From Ruminococcus sp. (lineage in GTDB: Bacteria; Bacillota_A; Clostridia; Oscillospirales; Ruminococcaceae): 64,000 nucleotides of DNA. Shown piece by piece: positions 16,954 through 25,453 of the stretch; the stretch's first letter is position 1; each line of letters opens with the position of its first letter. The position numbers and the translations under genes were made by a program. The stretch spans positions 70,440 through 134,439 of the forward strand of contig NZ_JAIKXF010000091.1 of assembly GCF_024684275.1 (NCBI RefSeq), read 5' to 3'. Under the pieces are notes generated by a model. The model had not been told where the DNA came from. It made no database searches and saw nothing but the letters and a program-made list of their open reading frames with translations.

Positions 16954-17259
16954 TCAGTTCTCAGCCTCATCAGAAGAATTATCTGATTCCTCAGCTTCCA
17001 TGACAGCAAGCTGTCTCTCATAAGCCTCAAGGATAGACTCCTCAAAAAGCTTTCTTGCAGAGGGTGAGATCGGGTGAACGATATCACGGAAAACTCCGTT
17101 TTCGTCCTTGCGGCTTGGCATTGCCACGAAAAGTCTCTCATCGCCCTGTACGACCTTGATATCGTGCACTGCAAGCATATCGTCGAGAGTAAGAGAAACT
17201 ACTGCGCGCAGTCTTCCCTCGGACATAATCTTTCTGATCTTAACATCTGTAATTTCCAT
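16954..17259 (-). CDS. spoVG: Septation/site-specific DNA-binding regulator SpoVG
   Basis: Small regulator of about 101 residues, conserved across Firmicutes, which binds DNA and RNA and influences septation, capsule and sporulation. Core motifs seen: EITDVKIRKI, LRAVVSLTLDDMLAVHDIKVV and LFVAMPSRK, followed by an acidic tail. I start it at the ATG at 17259 (MEITDVK, the standard SpoVG N-terminus, AAGGAG eight bases upstream); a longer frame to 17322 adds 21 residues that the family lacks. It is divergent from murC. Confidence 0.95.
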   Translation of the reverse strand: MEITDVKIRKIMSEGRLRAVVSLTLDDMLAVHDIKVVQGDERLFVAMPSRKDENGVFRDIVHPISPSARKLFEESILEAYERQLAVMEAEESDNSSDEAEN

Positions 17260-17295
17260 AAGATATTCTCCTTGTTTGTATTTTTCCTTATGTAC

Positions 17296-17323
17296 GATAT
17301 AAATGTCAGCATTAAACGTCAAT
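17296..17323 (-). promoter_or_regulatory. Candidate spoVG promoter
   Basis: Minus-strand -35 TTGACG (17318-17323) and -10 TATATC (17296-17301) with a 16-base spacer, about 37 bp upstream of the spoVG ATG. No sigma-H-type sequence like the one in Bacillus spoVG was recognised. Confidence 0.4.
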
Positions 17324-17448
17324 AAAGTTTACTGTTATAACAATAAACTCAAACAGTAAGTAAACCTATAAACTATTATAACTGTTTTTTTGTAAAATTG
17401 CAAGCTGTTTTACAGATTTAAGACGAAAAATTTATTATGATTCTGTGT

Positions 17449-17470
17449 ATATGCGGTGAAATCCGCATAT
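17449..17470 (+). promoter_or_regulatory. Perfect inverted repeat in the murC leader
   Basis: ATATGCGG and CCGCATAT separated by TGAAAT, about 77 bp upstream of the murC start. It may be an operator or a leader hairpin. The rest of the 17324-17546 region is A/T-rich; a weak -10-like TATTAT lies at 17433, with no good -35. Confidence 0.4.
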
Positions 17471-17546
17471 CCTATCCTCAGCGTTGATAATCGGCAGCTC
17501 TGTTGCTACCGTCAGTATATTCATTTATTTAAGAAAGGTGATCATT

Positions 17547-18965
17547 TTGAATATCAATATCTTAAACGGCAAAAAGCACATTCACTTCATCGGCATAGGC
17601 GGTTCGGGTATGTACCCCCTCGCTCAGATACTTCACTCTCAGGGTTATTACCTTACAGGCTCTGACAACAACGAGACAGAAACTCTTGACGCAGTAAGAA
17701 AAATGGGGATACCCGTATTCATCGGTCAGAGAGCCGAGAATATCGAGGGTGCAGATCTGATCGTACACACCGCCGCTATAATGGCTGACAACCCTGAGCT
17801 TGTTGCCGCAAGAGCAAGCGGAGTCCCCGTACTTGAACGAGCAGACCTTCTCGGTATCGTAACAAGCTGGTACGACAACGCTATCTGCGTTTCGGGTACT
17901 CACGGCAAGACATCCACGACATCAATGATCACTCAGATACTTTTCACCGCAGGCGTTGACCTCTCAGCATATATAGGCGGAAAGCTGCCCTGCATAGGCG
18001 GAAGCGGCGTGGCAGGCAAAAGCGATATCATGGTATGCGAATCCTGCGAATTCGAGGATCACTTCCTCAAATTCTTCCCCGATATATCCGTTATACTCAA
18101 CATCGACGCAGATCACCTTGATTACTTCGGAACTCTTGAAAATATCATCAAATCCTTCCATAAATTCAATGAAAACACCTCAAAGTGCATTATCATAAAC
18201 GGCTCTGACGCAAATTCAATGAAGTCCTTAGAGGGCATAAGCGGCAAGGAAATAATAACCTTCGGCAGAGACAGCTCCTGCGACTACTATCCTGAGAACG
18301 TAAAGCACGAAAACGGTCTCCTTACCACCTATGACGCTATGTACAAGGGCGAAAAGCTGGGCACTGTGACTCTCCACGTTGCAGGAATACACAATGTGCT
18401 CAATTCTCTTGCCGCTGTAGCTGCTGCCCGTTACGTTGGTGTGGACTTTAAGTTCATTCAGAAGGGACTGGAGGATTTCCGCGGAGCTAAGCGCCGCTTC
18501 GAGAAGCTGGGCTTTGAGAAGGGCATAACCGTCGTTGACGATTACGCTCATCACCCCACAGAGCTTGAAGCTACCCTCAATGCCGCTATGGAGATGAACT
18601 TCAGCCATGTATGGGCGATATTCCAGCCATTTACCTTCTCCCGTACAAAACTCCTGCTGGACGACTTCGCAAGGGTATTACAGATACCCGACCACGCAGT
18701 TCTCACCGATATAATGGGAAGCCGCGAGAAGAACACCTACGGTATCTTCACTCGTCACCTTGCGGAGAAAATACCGGGCTGCATATGGTTCCCACAGGAC
18801 GAATCCGCAGAATGGACGGACGAGCGTAAGTACGCTAATTTTGAGCAGATATGCGACTATGTCTGTGAACACGTGCAGGAGGGCGACCTCGTTATCACTC
18901 TCGGCTGCGGCGATGCCTACAAAATAGCAAAAATGATACTGAAAAAGCTTTCGGAGGAGAAATAA
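17547..18965 (+). CDS. murC: UDP-N-acetylmuramate--L-alanine ligase MurC
   Basis: ATP-dependent ligase that adds L-alanine to UDP-MurNAc, the first peptide step. About 472 residues: N-terminal Rossmann domain with HFIGIGGSGM, central ATP loop GTHGKTSTT (about 117-125), the NIDADHLDYF motif, and the C-terminal domain with VVDDYAHHPTELEATL and FQPFTFSRTK. I start it at the TTG at 17547, six bases after an AAAGGTG site; codons further upstream in the frame have no ribosome site. lexA follows after a single base. Murein ligases in this window are scattered: murE in the dcw cluster, murD2 with murL. Confidence 0.95.
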   Translation: MNINILNGKKHIHFIGIGGSGMYPLAQILHSQGYYLTGSDNNETETLDAVRKMGIPVFIGQRAENIEGADLIVHTAAIMADNPELVAARASGVPVLERADLLGIVTSWYDNAICVSGTHGKTSTTSMITQILFTAGVDLSAYIGGKLPCIGGSGVAGKSDIMVCESCEFEDHFLKFFPDISVILNIDADHLDYFGTLENIIKSFHKFNENTSKCIIINGSDANSMKSLEGISGKEIITFGRDSSCDYYPENVKHENGLLTTYDAMYKGEKLGTVTLHVAGIHNVLNSLAAVAAARYVGVDFKFIQKGLEDFRGAKRRFEKLGFEKGITVVDDYAHHPTELEATLNAAMEMNFSHVWAIFQPFTFSRTKLLLDDFARVLQIPDHAVLTDIMGSREKNTYGIFTRHLAEKIPGCIWFPQDESAEWTDERKYANFEQICDYVCEHVQEGDLVITLGCGDAYKIAKMILKKLSEEK

Positions 18966-18966
18966 T

Positions 18967-19548
18967 ATGCTTAAAGATAAGGAAATAGCTGTTTTCAACT
19001 ATATAAAATCCCGTCTCAGCGACGGTATGTCCCCCTCTGTAAGAGAGATAATGGACGCTATGGGCTTCAAGTCCACGTCCACAGCTCACAGATACATAGA
19101 AACTCTTGTCCGTGAAGGACTTATCGAGAAAACAGGCAACCTCAACCGCACTCTGCGCCTGCCAAACAGCGGCACTATCTCTGTCCCAGTTATGGGCACA
19201 GTCACCGCAGGTCAGCCTATCACAGCTGTTGAGGACATCACAGGCTATATAGGCTTTGAAGCTCCCGGCGTTGACCCTCAGGAGCTCTTTGCCCTGAAAA
19301 TACGGGGCGAAAGCATGATAGACGCAGGTATCCTCGACGGTGATATAGTCATCGTCAAACGCGTGAACTACGCTGAAAACGGCGATATAGTCGTTGCCTT
19401 CATAGACCGTGAGGAGGCTACCGTAAAGCGCTTCTTCAAGGAAAAGGGACACTACCGCCTTCAGCCCGAGAATACCACTATGGAGCCTATCATCGTGGAC
19501 GAGGTGGAGGTCCTCGGCAAGGTAATAGGCTTGAAACGGTACTACTGA
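18967..19548 (+). CDS. lexA: LexA SOS repressor
   Basis: Self-cleaving repressor of the SOS regulon. 193 residues: N-terminal winged helix (about 1-65) with the SPSVREIMDAMGFKS recognition region, linker, and C-terminal S24 peptidase domain. The scissile Ala81-Gly82 (TVTAGQPI), catalytic Ser in GESMI (about 116) and Lys in ATVKRF (about 154) are all present, so autocleavage is expected. A GGAGG site lies directly before the ATG and the gene begins one base after murC, so the two are likely co-transcribed. I could not identify a GAAC-N4-GTTC box close by. Confidence 0.95.
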   Translation: MLKDKEIAVFNYIKSRLSDGMSPSVREIMDAMGFKSTSTAHRYIETLVREGLIEKTGNLNRTLRLPNSGTISVPVMGTVTAGQPITAVEDITGYIGFEAPGVDPQELFALKIRGESMIDAGILDGDIVIVKRVNYAENGDIVVAFIDREEATVKRFFKEKGHYRLQPENTTMEPIIVDEVEVLGKVIGLKRYY

Positions 19549-19572
19549 TAAAGCCTATGAACTCTGTTTCTT

Positions 19573-20073
19573 ATGAAAATATATGCTCTGATAATTATTT
19601 TCTTAGCCGTTTCAGGATTGCTTTACCATGTCTCCCATGAGCTTTTCCACATCATAGCCGGTCAGAAGGCAGGTCTTAAACTTGTAAGCGTACAATGGTT
19701 CAGCTATCACGGCGGAACCAAAGTCACCTTTGAAAACGAGGAAAAAATAAGCGATGAGAATAACAAGAATATCCCGAAAGCATGGATATATATGTCTCTT
19801 GCAGGCATCATCGGAACAACGCTGACAGCGTATATCCTTGTTTTCGTTTATCTGCTGCTTCCCAGCGGATATGTAAGACTATTCTTATGGATAATGTCCG
19901 CCATATTTCTTGTAAGCGACTCTGGATACTCGGTACTGTGCTCTTTCTTTGGAAACGGAGACCTGTACCTTGTAAAAAAAGCAATGGGAAGAAAAAAATA
20001 TGTATTAAATATCGCTTCGATTTTGCTCTTTATTGTCAATATATGTATTTTTATTATTGTATCCCGTAAATAA
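19573..20073 (+). CDS. Small membrane protein with HExxH motif (M50-like putative metalloprotease)
   Basis: 166 residues with about four hydrophobic segments (about 4-20, 72-95, 97-115, 145-163). The first segment ends in SHELFHIIAG, a HExxH zinc motif at residues 22-26 as in site-2 (M50) proteases and DUF3267-type proteins. A second conserved aspartate (DSGYSVLCSF near 116) could complete the site. There is only a poor ribosome site before the ATG. It follows lexA by 24 bp. Function and substrate are unknown; the family placement is tentative. Confidence 0.6.
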   Translation: MKIYALIIIFLAVSGLLYHVSHELFHIIAGQKAGLKLVSVQWFSYHGGTKVTFENEEKISDENNKNIPKAWIYMSLAGIIGTTLTAYILVFVYLLLPSGYVRLFLWIMSAIFLVSDSGYSVLCSFFGNGDLYLVKKAMGRKKYVLNIASILLFIVNICIFIIVSRK

Positions 20074-20116
20074 AAATTTTTTCAAAAAACCACTTCCCTT
20101 TTTGCAAAAAATAGTG

Positions 20117-20122
20117 TATAAT
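20117..20122 (+). promoter_or_regulatory. Candidate -10 box of the zapA operon
   Basis: Consensus TATAAT about 40 bp upstream of the zapA start. No clear -35 at the right distance (TTCCCT at 20094-20099), so it is a weak or activator-dependent call. Confidence 0.4.
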
Positions 20123-20162
20123 GTAAATTGGTTTAAAATACACCACGGAAAGGACGATGCAA

Positions 20163-20525
20163 ATGCTTAATGAAGTAAAAGTGATCATCTGCGGTAAGGA
20201 GTACAAGATCAAGACCGCAGAAGCTCCTAACTATGTTTTCGCTCTTGCAAGAGCACTTGAAACCAAGATCAATGAGATCACCGCAGCAAGCGGTTCTTCA
20301 CCCTATGCTGCTTCCATAATGGTGTCGATGGCTCTCCTCGACGACCTCAACAAGGCTAATCAGCGCCTTGACAATATCCGCGACCAGACTAAGGAGTACG
20401 TTGACGAAGCTGGCAGAACACGCATTGAGCGCGACGCTGCCCAGAAGGAGATAGAGGTGCTCAAATCCAAGATAATACAGCTTGAGAATATGGTCAAGCT
20501 CAAGCAGCTCAGCGACAGCATTTAA
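20163..20525 (+). CDS. zapA: Cell division protein ZapA
   Basis: Z-ring-associated protein that bundles FtsZ filaments. About 120 residues: ZapA head with VKVIICGKEYKIK, the central AASIMVSMALLDDLNKA segment and a C-terminal coiled coil (about 60-115). Two ATGs fit; the second, at 20163, lies eight bases after GGAAAGGA and is preferred over 20157. Its stop overlaps the ATG of the U32 peptidase. The pairing of zapA and a U32 peptidase is common in Clostridia. Confidence 0.88.
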   Translation: MLNEVKVIICGKEYKIKTAEAPNYVFALARALETKINEITAASGSSPYAASIMVSMALLDDLNKANQRLDNIRDQTKEYVDEAGRTRIERDAAQKEIEVLKSKIIQLENMVKLKQLSDSI

Positions 20526-22555
20526 TGAAGCAGCCCGAAATACTGGCACCCGCAGGCAGCATGGAAACTCTCCGTGCAGCTCTCCGCGCAGGCGCGAATG
20601 CCGTATATATCGGCGGAAAGCGCTTCTCAGCACGAAGCAGTGCTGCTAATTTCTCCCTTGATGAGATAGAAGAAGCTGCGAGACTATGCCATAAGTACGG
20701 CGCAAAGCTTGACCTTGCTGTGAATACTATTGTATCCGACGGCGAGGCTGCTGATTTCTGCGAATATATAAAGGCTGCCGCAAAATGCGGTGTTGACGCC
20801 TTTATCGTGCAGGACTGGGGCTGTGCGGCTCTCATTCGACGCTGTGTTCCCGACGCAGTGCTCCACGGCTCTACGCAGATGTCCGTACATACCGCAGCAG
20901 GCGCTGAAATGCTCAGAAAGCTGGGCTATGCAAGAGTTGTTCCTGCCCGTGAGCTTGACAGGGAAACTATTTCCCGTATCTGCAATGTTGGCATAGAGAC
21001 CGAGATATTCGTTCATGGTGCCCTTTGTATGTCTGTTTCGGGACAGTGCTATATGTCGGCTATGATAGGCTCGCGCTCCGCAAACCGCGGCGGCTGCGGA
21101 CAGGCTTGCAGGCTGCCATTTTCTGCCGCAGGTAACAAGGATAAGGCGGCATTATCGCTGAAGGATCTTTCACTTCTCCCCTATGCCCGTGAACTTGCGG
21201 AAATAGGCGTGGATTCCTTCAAAATAGAAGGACGCATGAAGCGCCCCGAATATGTGGCTTCCGCAGTACATGAGCTGAAAGCTGCTCTTGACGGTGAAGC
21301 TCCCGATATGAAGCTGCTCCGCGGCGTATTCTCACGGGGAGGCTTTACCGATGGCTATTTCACAGGAAAAAGGCAGGATATGTTCGGAGTCCGTGAAAAG
21401 GACGATGTTATCTCAGCCCATGAGCTTATCCCGAAAATACATGAGCTCTATCGTTTTGAACGCAAGGCTTATACTGCTGATTTCCACGCTGTCATAAAAG
21501 AGGGACAGCCAGTGATCATAACTGCTGTATGCAGCGATATTTCAGCATCTGCTCAGGGCGATGTCCCCGAAAGAGCACTGAATCGTCCTACAGATACGGA
21601 TATGCTTACGAAACAGCTCTCAAAGCTGGGCGATACGGTTTTCAGCTTCGGCAAGCTTACTGCCGAGATTGACGAGGGACTTATTGTTCCGGCAGGAAAG
21701 CTCAACGAGCTTCGCAGAACAGCTGTCGAACAGCTTACAGACCTCATAATAAATAAAAATACTCCAAAATATACTATTTCCGACTATGTGCCCCGCTCAA
21801 CAGCCATAGTGCCTCCTGAAAGGACTAAGCTTCCCCTCAGGACCTACTGCCGGACAGCCGAACAGGTATCGGCGGCAGCTGAGCTTTCTGAGTACGTAAT
21901 AGTACAGGAGAGCATCATCAGTGAGGAAATGCTCGGCGGCGTGGACAGTGACAAAGTAATTATCGCTCCGCCCCGATTCATAGCCAATGAGGACAAGCTT
22001 GCAGAGAGGCTGAAAAAGCTGAAAGCTATGGGGATAGACAGGCTTTACTGCCACACTCCCGACTGCATAGCTATCGGCAGGGAGCTTGGTTTTAAGCTCC
22101 ACGGCTGCTTTACTCTCAACGCATACAATTCCTACAGTGTGAAAATGCTTAATATCCTCGGACTTGAGGACTGCGTTTTCTCAGTGGAGGCTACTCTTGA
22201 ACAGATAGCAGACCTTGCCCCCGATATGCCGTTGGGAGCTGTTGTTTACGGCAGACTTCCCCTTATGCTCACAAGGAACTGCCCCATAAAGAATGAAACC
22301 GGCTGCGGCAAATGCATCAAAAAGCTCATTGACCGCACAGGCAGAGAGCTTCCGGTGGTCTGTACCGCCGACTATGCGGAGATACTCAACGCAGACAGAC
22401 TTTGTATGACTGACAGGCTCGACGAGATGAAGAATATAGCCTTTGGTGTGGTCTATCTCTCGTACGAGACCGCCGATGAGGTGCGCTCTGCACTCAGCGG
22501 ACGCAAGCCGCAGGGAAACATCACCCGCGGACTTTACTACAGAGGTATACAATAA
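20525..22555 (+). CDS. U32 family peptidase
   Basis: 676 residues. N-terminal U32 barrel with PEILAPAGSMETLRAALRAGANAVYIGG, the cysteine-bearing GRSANRGGCGQACR-like region (SRSANRGGCGQACR) and the signature KIEGRMKRPEYVASAV near residue 230; the C-terminal half (about 330-676) is a DUF3656-type extension found in long U32 proteins. Members include RlhA/TrhP (RNA hydroxylation) and collagenase-like PrtC; the long Clostridia forms are uncharacterised, so peptidase activity should not be assumed. Start and stop each overlap neighbours by one base (zapA and dut). Confidence 0.88.
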   Translation: MKQPEILAPAGSMETLRAALRAGANAVYIGGKRFSARSSAANFSLDEIEEAARLCHKYGAKLDLAVNTIVSDGEAADFCEYIKAAAKCGVDAFIVQDWGCAALIRRCVPDAVLHGSTQMSVHTAAGAEMLRKLGYARVVPARELDRETISRICNVGIETEIFVHGALCMSVSGQCYMSAMIGSRSANRGGCGQACRLPFSAAGNKDKAALSLKDLSLLPYARELAEIGVDSFKIEGRMKRPEYVASAVHELKAALDGEAPDMKLLRGVFSRGGFTDGYFTGKRQDMFGVREKDDVISAHELIPKIHELYRFERKAYTADFHAVIKEGQPVIITAVCSDISASAQGDVPERALNRPTDTDMLTKQLSKLGDTVFSFGKLTAEIDEGLIVPAGKLNELRRTAVEQLTDLIINKNTPKYTISDYVPRSTAIVPPERTKLPLRTYCRTAEQVSAAAELSEYVIVQESIISEEMLGGVDSDKVIIAPPRFIANEDKLAERLKKLKAMGIDRLYCHTPDCIAIGRELGFKLHGCFTLNAYNSYSVKMLNILGLEDCVFSVEATLEQIADLAPDMPLGAVVYGRLPLMLTRNCPIKNETGCGKCIKKLIDRTGRELPVVCTADYAEILNADRLCMTDRLDEMKNIAFGVVYLSYETADEVRSALSGRKPQGNITRGLYYRGIQ

Positions 22556-22992
22556 TGAAACTTACCTTCAAAAAGCTTGATCCAAAAGCGGTTATCCCCT
22601 CACGCGCTACTAAGGGCAGCGCAGGTCTCGACCTTTGTGCCTGCCTTGATGCTCCCGTAACTATCGAAGCAGGAGAAATAAAAATGATCCCCCTCGGTAT
22701 CACCGCAGAGCCCGACCGTGAGGACATCGCGCTTCTCATCTATCCGCGCTCGGGACTTTCGTCGAAATACGGCGTTTCTCTTGCAAACTGCGTTGGAGTC
22801 GTGGACAGCGATTACCGCGGCGCATGGTTCGTGCCGCTTATAAACCACGGCAAAGAACCCTTTACTGTGGAGCACGGTATGCGCATCGCTCAGCTTATCC
22901 CTACAAGTATCTTAATGCCCGAAATCGAGGTCAGCGACCAGCTCTCGGAAACAGAGCGCGGCGCAGGCGGCTTCGGTTCATCAGGCATTTGA
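22555..22992 (+). CDS. dut: Deoxyuridine 5'-triphosphate nucleotidohydrolase (dUTPase)
   Basis: Hydrolyses dUTP to dUMP and pyrophosphate, preventing uracil incorporation and feeding dTMP synthesis. 145 residues with the five trimeric dUTPase motifs: SAGLDLCA, PRSGLSSKYG, NCVGVVDSDYRG, RIAQLI and the C-terminal RGAGGFGSSG loop. The ATG shares an A with the U32 stop (TAATG). Length and motifs are complete. Confidence 0.94.
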   Translation: MKLTFKKLDPKAVIPSRATKGSAGLDLCACLDAPVTIEAGEIKMIPLGITAEPDREDIALLIYPRSGLSSKYGVSLANCVGVVDSDYRGAWFVPLINHGKEPFTVEHGMRIAQLIPTSILMPEIEVSDQLSETERGAGGFGSSGI

Positions 22993-23023
22993 ATATGAAT
23001 AACAAAAGATTGGAGATATAATT

Positions 23024-23287
23024 ATGAAAAAGACACTCTACTTTCTGCTTCTTCTCATCTGTGCCTGCGTTCTCGGCGGTGTTCTCGGCAATGTAGCATC
23101 AGGCTCATTCGCATGGCTTGGCTATTCAAGAAGCTTCGCCTTCAACCTTGACAAGTTCATTGATACCGATATCCTTGTGCTGACCTTCGGTATTTCCATG
23201 AGCATCAGCGTTGCACAGGTAATTTTCATCGCTATAGCTATCTATGCTTACATAAAGACTGCACCAAAGGTCGTTCCTGACAAATAA
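23024..23287 (+). CDS. DUF4321-like small membrane protein
   Basis: 87 residues with two membrane segments (about 4-24 and 54-78). The pattern of a Gly-rich first segment (CVLGGVLGNVASG) and LTFGISMSISVAQV fits DUF4321, a family often found beside mreB in Clostridia, as here. GGAGAT precedes the ATG. Function unknown; a link to elongation is suggested only by context. Confidence 0.65.
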   Translation: MKKTLYFLLLLICACVLGGVLGNVASGSFAWLGYSRSFAFNLDKFIDTDILVLTFGISMSISVAQVIFIAIAIYAYIKTAPKVVPDK

Positions 23288-23391
23288 TAGCTGATCATCG
23301 TCCTTTTTGACAGTTTTTCATCACCTTGCCGCGTTTAAGTTACCGTATTACACTAAAAAGGCGGATATGGGAAATTTCTTGTAAAATTAAC

Positions 23392-23420
23392 TTGTACATA
23401 TTTCCTGTTGGTGATATAAT
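23392..23420 (+). promoter_or_regulatory. Upstream mreB promoter (P1)
   Basis: -35 TTGTAC (23392-23397), 17-base spacer, -10 TATAAT (23415-23420) preceded by TGA, i.e. extended -10. It would give a leader of about 130 bases before mreB. Confidence 0.65.
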
Positions 23421-23435
23421 TATCTTATGTGCCCT

Positions 23436-23486
23436 CGCAGATACGCAAATCAAAGATCTGCTCCCTGCGTATCGGGCAATTATACC
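23436..23486 (+). promoter_or_regulatory. Hairpin in the long mreB leader
   Basis: GATACGCA pairs with TGCGTATC across about 17 bases, with an outer GCCC / GGGC pair, lying between P1 and P2 of mreB. There is no U-tract after it. A leader structure influencing readthrough or stability of P1 transcripts is possible. Confidence 0.4.
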
Positions 23487-23503
23487 ACATAGCTCCGCTA
23501 ATG

Positions 23504-23512
23504 TGATATAAT
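23504..23512 (+). promoter_or_regulatory. Downstream mreB promoter (P2), extended -10
   Basis: TGATATAAT identical to the P1 extended -10, about 47 bp before the mreB ATG. The -35 is poor, as is common for extended -10 promoters. Confidence 0.45.
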
Positions 23513-23558
23513 ACAACTTGAATGAATAGAAATATAGCAAGATTTAAGGAGCTGCAAA

Positions 23559-24575
23559 ATGTTTACAAAAGATATTGGCATTGATCTCGGTACTGCTAAT
23601 ACCCTTGTATATATGAGGGGAAAGGGTATAATAATAAGAGAGCCCTCAGTAGTTGCCGTGAATACCAGAACGGATAAATGCCGCTATGTCGGTAAGGAAG
23701 CCAAGGACGTCATCGGACGCACCCCAGGCTCTATCGTTGCCGTAAGACCGCTTAAAGACGGCGTTATCGCCGATTTTGACATCGCCACGACCATGCTTCA
23801 GGAATTCATAAGAAAGGCTCTCAAGGGTACTTTTTTCACAAAGGCAAATGTCATCATATGTATCCCCTCGGGCGTTACTGCCGTTGAAAGACGCGCTGTC
23901 CGCGAATCCTGCAAAAAAGCAGGCGCAAACAACGTGCTCATCATTGAGGAGCCTATGGCTGCCGCTATCGGTGCAGGTCTCCCCACTAACGAGCCGGCAG
24001 GAAGCATGATAGTTGATATCGGCGGCGGCACCAGCGAGGTAGCCGTTATTTCAATGGGCGGCATCGTTGCTTCACGGTCGGTAAGATGCGCAGGCGACGA
24101 ATTCGATGCGGCTATCATCAACTATATCAAGAAGAAGTACAACCTCCTCATAGGTGAACGCACCGCAGAAAATATCAAGCTTGATATAGGCTCTGCTTTC
24201 CCAAGCGAGAAGGAGGAGTCTCAGGAGATAAAGGGAAGAAATCTTCTCAATGGTCTGCCGGAGAATATAACAGTTACCTCTGCGGAGATACGTGACGCTC
24301 TCGTTGAGCCTCTTTCAAGAGTTATCGACGCTATCAAGTCAACTCTTGAGGAAACTCCGCCTGAACTTTCCGCAGATATAATCGACCACGGTATCACCCT
24401 TGCAGGCGGCGGCGCACTGCTCCGCGGTCTTGACAAACTCATAAACCGCGAAACAGGTATGCCTGTATATATCGCAGAATACCCCCTTGACTGCGTTGCC
24501 GAGGGTACGGGCAAGATACTTGAAAATATCAGCGATTATCAGGACGCTCTCACCGAAAACGTCAAGTACTATTAA
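23559..24575 (+). CDS. mreB: Rod shape-determining protein MreB
   Basis: Actin-like ATPase that forms membrane-bound filaments and directs lateral wall synthesis. 338 residues with the actin-fold phosphate loops [13 protein letters not shown] near the N-terminus and [14 protein letters not shown] near 150, the [14 protein letters not shown] segment, and the adenosine motif [12 protein letters not shown] near 287. AAGGAG precedes the ATG. It heads the mreB-mreC-mreD-PBP2 operon, with 11 bp to mreC. Confidence 0.96.
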   Translation: MFTKDIGIDLGTANTLVYMRGKGIIIREPSVVAVNTRTDKCRYVGKEAKDVIGRTPGSIVAVRPLKDGVIADFDIATTMLQEFIRKALKGTFFTKANVIICIPSGVTAVERRAVRESCKKAGANNVLIIEEPMAAAIGAGLPTNEPAGSMIVDIGGGTSEVAVISMGGIVASRSVRCAGDEFDAAIINYIKKKYNLLIGERTAENIKLDIGSAFPSEKEESQEIKGRNLLNGLPENITVTSAEIRDALVEPLSRVIDAIKSTLEETPPELSADIIDHGITLAGGGALLRGLDKLINRETGMPVYIAEYPLDCVAEGTGKILENISDYQDALTENVKYY

Positions 24576-24586
24576 GGAGAGGCTCC

Positions 24587-25453
24587 ATGCGTGATTTTTT
24601 GAAAAGCACCAGATTCAAGGTCATGGTCGGTTTTCTCGCCTTTCTTGTGGGCATGATGGTTTATGCCGTCACAAGGGGCGGTTATTCCGTTTCGGGAGCT
24701 TCCTTCATCAACACACTGACCAAGCCCTTCCGCGCTGCTTCAAACAGCATAAGCCGTAAAATGGAGCATACCGTGGATAAGCTCTCAAACGCGGATAAGT
24801 ATATAGAGGAGAACGAAAGGCTAAAGAAACAGATCGGCGAACTCAATGCTCAGCTGACTGAATATGACGCTATCAAGGCTGAGGTGGAGGAGCTTCGCAA
24901 ATTCGTTTCCATAAAGGAAGAACACGAGGACTATCTGCTCTCTCAGCCCTGCAAGGTCCTGGGATATGTAACAAATGATCCGTTCAAATCCTTCACTATA
25001 GATAAGGGTACTGCGGACGGAATACAGGTAAACTGCCCCGTTGTCACATCAGAGGGACTTGTTGGCATAACTGTTGAAGTGTCTAAGCACGTTTCCACCG
25101 TGAGAACTATTCTCTCCCCTGACCTTTCGGTTGCCGCTGTGGCTTCATCATCAAATGCCGATCAGGGCATTATCGAGGGTAATGTGCTGTCATCTGAAAA
25201 CGGTCAGACCAAGCTCATTCACGTTCCAAAAAAGAACAAGCTCAAGCGCGGCGACCTTATGATAACCGCCGGAAACAGCGGTCTCTTCCCAAAGGATTAC
25301 CCCATAGGCACTATCTTAGAAATAGGCTTTGATTCAAACGGACTGTCAGTCTGCGCTGATATACAGCCATGTGTGGACGTAAACCGTCTTACCTCTGTCA
25401 TCGTTATAACCGATTTCAGCGGCAAGAAGGAGGACGAAGAAAATGAGGATTAG
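24587..25453 (+). CDS. mreC: Rod shape-determining protein MreC
   Basis: Bitopic elongasome protein that activates the PBP2-RodA synthase. 288 residues: membrane segment about 12-28, coiled coil about 60-110 (rich in Glu/Lys/Leu), then the beta-rich MreC core with GLVGITVEVSKHVSTVRTIL and PKDYPIGTI. Its end overlaps mreD by 11 bases. AAGGAG precedes the ATG. Confidence 0.93.
   Translation: MRDFLKSTRFKVMVGFLAFLVGMMVYAVTRGGYSVSGASFINTLTKPFRAASNSISRKMEHTVDKLSNADKYIEENERLKKQIGELNAQLTEYDAIKAEVEELRKFVSIKEEHEDYLLSQPCKVLGYVTNDPFKSFTIDKGTADGIQVNCPVVTSEGLVGITVEVSKHVSTVRTILSPDLSVAAVASSSNADQGIIEGNVLSSENGQTKLIHVPKKNKLKRGDLMITAGNSGLFPKDYPIGTILEIGFDSNGLSVCADIQPCVDVNRLTSVIVITDFSGKKEDEENED

Noticed and set aside
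16383..17174. Long minus-strand open frame (263 codons) across the NUDIX gene and into spoVG
   Set aside because: Antisense to the NUDIX gene with its complete Nudix box and overlapping spoVG in another frame; no ribosome site or family motifs, and it runs through a terminator.
18895..19452. Minus-strand open frame of 185 codons
   Set aside because: Antisense to lexA, which has all catalytic residues.
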